From assembly GCF_012273895.1 (NCBI RefSeq), contig NC_052128.1, positions 6,696,001-6,760,000 on the forward strand: a stretch of DNA of 64,000 nt, written 5' to 3'. Under the pieces are notes generated by a model. The model had not been told where the DNA came from. It saw nothing but the letters and a program-made list of their open reading frames with translations, and made no database searches. This stretch comes from Zerene cesonia (lineage: Eukaryota; Arthropoda; Insecta; Lepidoptera; Pieridae). A program made the translations under genes and the position numbers. Below, piece after piece: positions 60,301 through 64,000 of this stretch. Each line of letters starts with the position of its first letter. Within the stretch, counting starts at the first letter, position 1.

Positions 60301-61243
60301 CTATAAAGCAAACTTGTTTTAGGAATTAAAATTATGCTTTAAGAAGGAGAATAATTTAGAAAAATAAACATCTGCATTAAAATTATTGTAAGGAGGTTCG
60401 GAATGTAAAAATTAATTAGCCCATAAATAAAGTTGGACTGTTGCCTTGGATCGCATCAAATTTCAAGTAATTTTAGATGATATGTAACTTATATTGTATT
60501 GTATATTATAGTTGTATGTACTAATCAACTGAGCGTTCAGCTCGGACATACAACAGACAAATAGACAAAAATTCTAGAAACTATATTTTTAGCTTCGATA
60601 TGGATTGGAGATCACGCCTCAAGTATTCTTTAAAAAATATATATTCCACACACACAGTTTTGACTTTCCTACGATTCTATTATATGTTTACACATCTATA
60701 TGTGTAGATCTGCAGCCAACATTACAATAATTAAAATTATTTGTTAAGTCGTAACACTCAAATTGATGGCTTTATATTTCGATCACCACCATTCATAGAA
60801 AAATCAGAATAATGTTTTGTTTGCTTTAAATCGAATCCCCCGCGAATCGTCGACTCTGATCGACGGATCATCGCAAAAATTAAAGAATTACTGTCTATTT
60901 TTCATTTTGATGCATGAGAATAACATGGGTAGCGTATGGGTTCCTTTGAAGTAAGTATAAGGAATCTCTTTCGTGCATAATGAAACGGCGAAATGAGGGA
61001 AAATATGGTGGGGAAGTGAAGGAATACGACTGACTGGCGGCGGCGAGGAACTGGTGGTGCAGGCGGCGCGTGAGCAGCGGGTCGGGCAGCGCGCGCAGGT
61101 ACGCCTTCAGCGCGCTCGCCAGCGTGCGGCTCTCGCTCTGCGCGAGCGCGGCCCCCGCCCCCGCCCCCGCCCCCGCGCGCCCCGCCCGCCCCGCGCGCCC
61201 CGCCGCCACCAGCCGCGACACCTTCGACGACACGCCCGCCACC
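51311..61243 (-). CDS. Graf: Graf, RhoGAP, linker and SH3 exons (contig inverted relative to the BAR exons)
   Basis: Minus-strand exons: 61243-61035, 60118-60013, 59512-59240, 52600-52558, 52233-52080 and 51609-51311; every junction phase fits. The first has VAGVSSKVSRL, then an Ala/Gly/Arg insert, ASALKAYLRALPDPLLTRRL. The second has LERRGERVCALHALVHALPP, then DNYEMLRIVLTHLC. The third has NLMSACNLSVCFGPTLLRAE, then ETVASILELKFYNVLVEALI, the end of the RhoGAP fold, and a His/Pro/Gln-rich linker. The fourth and fifth are a short Ser/Pro linker and a Gly/Val/His-rich linker. The last is a C-terminal SH3 domain (TLYACLGESEGELSFEPNQI, then GEPGWLRGSLNGKSGLVPEN and YVEPLP). The SH3 of GRAF binds dynamin and FAK in vertebrates. 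PH and early GAP exons are missing. The first two donors are GTCAGT. Confidence 0.94.
51842..52020 (-). mobile_element. Helitron-like element in a Graf intron
   Basis: Starts actagctgacccggcatacg on the plus strand, the reverse of the gccgggtcagctagt terminus seen at 17449 and 41484. It lies between the last two Graf exons. A short piece of the same terminus occurs at 56841-56865. Confidence 0.5.
52790..52939 (-). CDS. Hypothetical 49-residue membrane-type microprotein
   Basis: I do not recognise this protein. It is the first ATG downstream of the core promoter at 53054-52995, with the favourable context acaaaATG and an 87-nt leader free of other ATGs. It starts MIICLSGFVIAGLVFLVSRN: residues 2-17 are hydrophobic, like a signal peptide or membrane anchor. 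Two N-glycosylation sequons follow (NTS at 23, NSS at 27). A TAA stop is followed after 43 nt by AATAAA (52746-52741, minus). It lies inside a Graf intron, on the same strand as the Graf 3' exons. Against it: short length, no visible homologue, and the promoter may serve a spliced Graf isoform instead. Confidence 0.28.
   Translation of the reverse strand: MIICLSGFVIAGLVFLVSRNLYNTSLNSSSGPYLILQHLSLMLHCYYIQ
52995..53054 (-). promoter_or_regulatory. TATA/initiator/DPE core promoter inside Graf
   Basis: On the minus strand: TATATA (53054-53049), a perfect insect initiator TCAGTT with A(+1) at 53026, 28 bp after the first T of the TATA, and GGACG at +28 to +32 (52999-52995), matching the DPE consensus RGWYV at its exact position. 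A GC-rich island lies directly upstream (53056-53170). Confidence 0.45.
53056..53170 (-). promoter_or_regulatory. GC island upstream of the internal promoter
   Basis: A CpG- and GC-box-rich block in AT-rich intron DNA, with several ccccgcccc units that are Sp1/KLF-type GC boxes on either strand. It abuts the TATA box of the internal promoter. Confidence 0.45.
53325..53368. repeat. (GTTT)n/(GTAT)n microsatellite
   Basis: A tandem run of tttg/tatg units. Confidence 0.85.
53930..54262 (-). mobile_element. SINE-like retroposon, copy 4
   Basis: Same family blocks as copies 1-3 (gtctgatgataagcgctatc, gggcctccggctcc, ttctgtggggtgtggtactt, cgaagcgtgctcgactccca). It is moderately diverged and lies in the large Graf intron. 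Confidence 0.7.
54385..54585. other. GC-rich patch in Graf intron, coding status unclear
   Basis: After ttttttcag on the plus strand, two open frames run through a GC-rich patch. One ends VMRNICRVEMRRQLRREEC before a stop about 13 codons later. I do not recognise either. It could be a terminal exon of an unknown gene, a retroposed fragment or chance. Confidence 0.2.
54660..55855. other. Graf intron, no feature seen
   Basis: AT-rich. Only a short GC-rich patch at 55435-55510 stands out. Confidence 0.45.
55860..56042. mobile_element. Helitron-like/MITE repeat, copy 2
   Basis: Same family as 30890-31073 and same orientation. Ends gccacgggcaaaagctag-type before T (here gaaaccacgggcaaaagctag). 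Confidence 0.5.
56043..59239. other. Graf intron between RhoGAP and linker exons
   Basis: Mostly AT-rich. It contains a Helitron-like scrap at 56841-56865, a C-rich low-complexity block at 57215-57300 and a (GGAC)n tract at about 57615-57645. A 106-codon frame on the minus strand near 57433-57113 crosses the C-rich block and is not convincing. Confidence 0.45.
59575..59885 (+). mobile_element. SINE-like retroposon, copy 5 (opposite orientation)
   Basis: Starts near cgaaataggccagctcgcaa and ends at accagctccattgcagacga, then tgacataaaaac, the reverse of the other copies. It lies about 60 bp from the acceptor of a RhoGAP exon (59513), antisense to Graf. Confidence 0.7.
60119..61034. other. Graf intron between RhoGAP exons
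   Basis: AT-rich; no exon or known repeat seen. Confidence 0.5.
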
Positions 61244-61669
61244 CTGCGCAAACACACGCACACCGCTATAGCTATCTGTGGCACTTTATACACCTACTAG
61301 TACAAATTTACTGATAGCCTTGTTCAAGAAAATTGACATAGCTAAGAAGAGCGCACATGAGAGGTCAACTCTTGTTTTATTCAGTAGTCGAAATATACAC
61401 ACCTTTGTTATATATTTAAGTTTATTTTTAAACGTATTAATGTTCTTGTACTGCGGAACATTGATACTAATAGTATTTATTTAAATAAATAAATATTTAA
61501 CCCAAAAATTCAATTTTTTTTTAAAGTATATCTTAAGATACTCGTAGATTTGGAAGTAGAGATCGTAAGAATCGTATAAATACGCGAACTGGTTTATTAA
61601 CACGCTTTTATTAGCTTCACTTGTATGTTTGTATGTATGTAACTCACACCCGTTTTTCTCCCACTTCCC
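61244..61669. other. End of inverted Graf contig
   Basis: AT-rich intron. No exon for the PH domain or the start of the RhoGAP domain is present. Confidence 0.5.
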
Positions 61670-62669
61670 NNNNNNNNNNNNNNNNNNNNNNNNNNNNNNN
61701 NNNNNNNNNNNNNNNNNNNNNNNNNNNNNNNNNNNNNNNNNNNNNNNNNNNNNNNNNNNNNNNNNNNNNNNNNNNNNNNNNNNNNNNNNNNNNNNNNNNN
61801 NNNNNNNNNNNNNNNNNNNNNNNNNNNNNNNNNNNNNNNNNNNNNNNNNNNNNNNNNNNNNNNNNNNNNNNNNNNNNNNNNNNNNNNNNNNNNNNNNNNN
61901 NNNNNNNNNNNNNNNNNNNNNNNNNNNNNNNNNNNNNNNNNNNNNNNNNNNNNNNNNNNNNNNNNNNNNNNNNNNNNNNNNNNNNNNNNNNNNNNNNNNN
62001 NNNNNNNNNNNNNNNNNNNNNNNNNNNNNNNNNNNNNNNNNNNNNNNNNNNNNNNNNNNNNNNNNNNNNNNNNNNNNNNNNNNNNNNNNNNNNNNNNNNN
62101 NNNNNNNNNNNNNNNNNNNNNNNNNNNNNNNNNNNNNNNNNNNNNNNNNNNNNNNNNNNNNNNNNNNNNNNNNNNNNNNNNNNNNNNNNNNNNNNNNNNN
62201 NNNNNNNNNNNNNNNNNNNNNNNNNNNNNNNNNNNNNNNNNNNNNNNNNNNNNNNNNNNNNNNNNNNNNNNNNNNNNNNNNNNNNNNNNNNNNNNNNNNN
62301 NNNNNNNNNNNNNNNNNNNNNNNNNNNNNNNNNNNNNNNNNNNNNNNNNNNNNNNNNNNNNNNNNNNNNNNNNNNNNNNNNNNNNNNNNNNNNNNNNNNN
62401 NNNNNNNNNNNNNNNNNNNNNNNNNNNNNNNNNNNNNNNNNNNNNNNNNNNNNNNNNNNNNNNNNNNNNNNNNNNNNNNNNNNNNNNNNNNNNNNNNNNN
62501 NNNNNNNNNNNNNNNNNNNNNNNNNNNNNNNNNNNNNNNNNNNNNNNNNNNNNNNNNNNNNNNNNNNNNNNNNNNNNNNNNNNNNNNNNNNNNNNNNNNN
62601 NNNNNNNNNNNNNNNNNNNNNNNNNNNNNNNNNNNNNNNNNNNNNNNNNNNNNNNNNNNNNNNNNNNNN
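61670..62669. other. Assembly gap, 1000 N
   Basis: Separates the inverted Graf contig from a second-allele piece of Graf intron 2. Confidence 0.95.
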
Positions 62670-64000
62670 ATAGTATAATATAGTATGGATACGGGTATCG
62701 ATGCTGAGCTGCAACACCCATGCAACGCCACAGTGCGGTGCGTGACGGAATGTCATTATCATTCATTTCAACTATTTATTATTCATTCACGTATCGTTAT
62801 ATAAATATGTAGTTGTCAAACAATACCAGCGCTTGCAAAATACTTCGATGGAAACTTGCGTCCGCGCTGCCTGCTCACCGTGGAAATGAGAAGTACAGTC
62901 TCTATGATATAATAGTAGTACTTAATCGAAACCAAAAATGCTTATTTTGAACTCATAATACAATAATGATATTTAAAATTTAATCGATTCTAATATGATA
63001 AAGCTGAAGAGTTTGTTTGTTTGAACGCGCTAATCGCAGGAACTACTACTGGTCCGTTTTGAAAAATTCCTTCAGTTTTAGATAGCCCATTTATTGAGGA
63101 AGGCTTTAGGCTATATATGTACCACGGGCGAGGCCGGGGCGGACCGCTAGTAATATATAAAGTAAATATCTTATTTATATAATCGTAAACCGACACTTTT
63201 CCAGCCTCTGGCAAAAGATAATCCAAAACATACAAGTATATGCAATGCTACTAAAAAGCCAAATATGTAGACCCAATCCCAAGCTTCATAATTTATTTAA
63301 ATAAACAATAAAATATGTATGTTTTCAAGGATAACTGATAAAACAATGTATACTACGAATGTGTAATTGTTTATTGATGGCCGATGTGGCAGGTTACAGG
63401 GGAGTCGCTCATTGTTATTAGTCACATGCGCTGTTATCAGCGGCTCCGCGCTGCGCCGCCGGGCGCGCACCTCGCCACTCGCTCTTAGCCGCTGCTATCA
63501 CTTGAATACCGCGAACATTGCCATATCGCTTTATACAATACTTTCCGTATTAGAAATCTGCCAACATCTAGAAATTATAATACCGACACAGATCATTCTG
63601 CACTGAGCTTCATGCATCGTGCTAAAAACTTTGTGAATGTATATGCTTATTAATGTATTAGTCAATATGGAAATCTATTACCATTTAAATAAATTCGCTA
63701 TCCTTACAGCATAATACAATCGGACATTTAGTTGACAAGTGAAAGTGATAAATTAGTTGACGAGGTGTCCTATGTAAATGTCGCGGGCTAACATCGCAGG
63801 CGATGAGTCACCGTCTCGTAATCAATTGTTCCAATTAAGTTCGGGCGCGCGGCGCGGGCGCATGCGGCGTTCACCTTACTAATGGGAATTTTGTAACAAG
63901 GGTTTAACTGCGTAGATTCAAATTTCAAACGGGCTTTTCTTTGAAGTGTAATACAATATGATCGATTATACTTTTAAATTTAATCTTTTATTAACCGAAG
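62670..64000. repeat. Haplotig D: second allele of 46238-47565
   Basis: Starts atagtataatatagtatgg, exactly as 46238 does, and stays nearly identical to the window end. Allele A ends at the base equivalent to 46235, so A and D together are one broken allele with two bases lost between them. Graf exons 3-5 of this allele should follow beyond the window. Confidence 0.9.

Noticed and set aside
1..64000. CRISPR arrays, operons, phage or viral genes
   Set aside because: Tandem tracts are ordinary microsatellites; genes are spliced and eukaryotic; no viral protein motif was seen.

Overview
The window is nuclear DNA of a moth or butterfly (Lepidoptera). Very GC-rich coding exons sit in AT-rich introns, introns use GT-AG splice sites, the genes have clear animal orthologues, and several dispersed repeats are of types I know from Lepidoptera. 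I cannot name the species. There are no prokaryotic features, no CRISPR array and no recognisable viral gene.

Genes supported by homology and by splice phase are: the last exon of Vps2/CHMP2A (244-350, +); the last two exons of a TMEM86/YhhN lysoplasmalogenase (3942-4693, -); a complete seven-exon ZNF330/NOA36 gene (11754-13829, +); Graf, the ARHGAP26-type BAR/RhoGAP/SH3 protein, in three blocks (14807-17653 +, 38853-49749 +, 51311-61243 -); AIFM1 in two blocks (23038-25514 +, 28953-30863 -); and the 5' part of TSC1/hamartin (35415-37210, +).

The layout is a draft assembly that has not been cleaned of alternative alleles. Gaps of exactly 100 N and 1000 N join the pieces. Pieces 14165-22561 and 62670-64000 are a second allele of 38211-47565, and 7568-8454 is a second allele of 8555-9458. 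Two pieces are in the wrong orientation: 22662-27501 (or its partner 28502-37210) splits AIFM1 across strands, and 50767-61669 splits Graf across strands. When they are re-oriented, both genes read through with matching splice phases. AIFM1 then adds up to 636 codons plus stop. TSC1 carries a 301-bp unmerged contig overlap on either side of a 10-N gap.

The genes are general cell-biology genes and not one pathway: ESCRT-III membrane scission (Vps2), vinyl-ether lysolipid turnover (TMEM86), a nucleolar zinc protein (ZNF330), mitochondrial redox and cell death (AIFM1), mTORC1 restraint (TSC1), and Rho/Cdc42 control at curved membranes (Graf). Because of the misjoins, gene order beyond each contig should not be read as real synteny.

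The most interesting unexplained signals are non-coding. One is a TATA/initiator/DPE core promoter beside a GC island inside the Graf locus (about 53170-52990, -), followed by a 49-codon membrane-type reading frame and a poly(A) signal. Another is a TATA/initiator/5' splice-site unit in Graf intron 2, present in both alleles (22385-22465 and 46059-46139). A third is a set of TTGACA/TGTCAA clusters upstream of four of the genes. A 344-bp retroposon is present in one allele and absent from the other, with its empty site visible.
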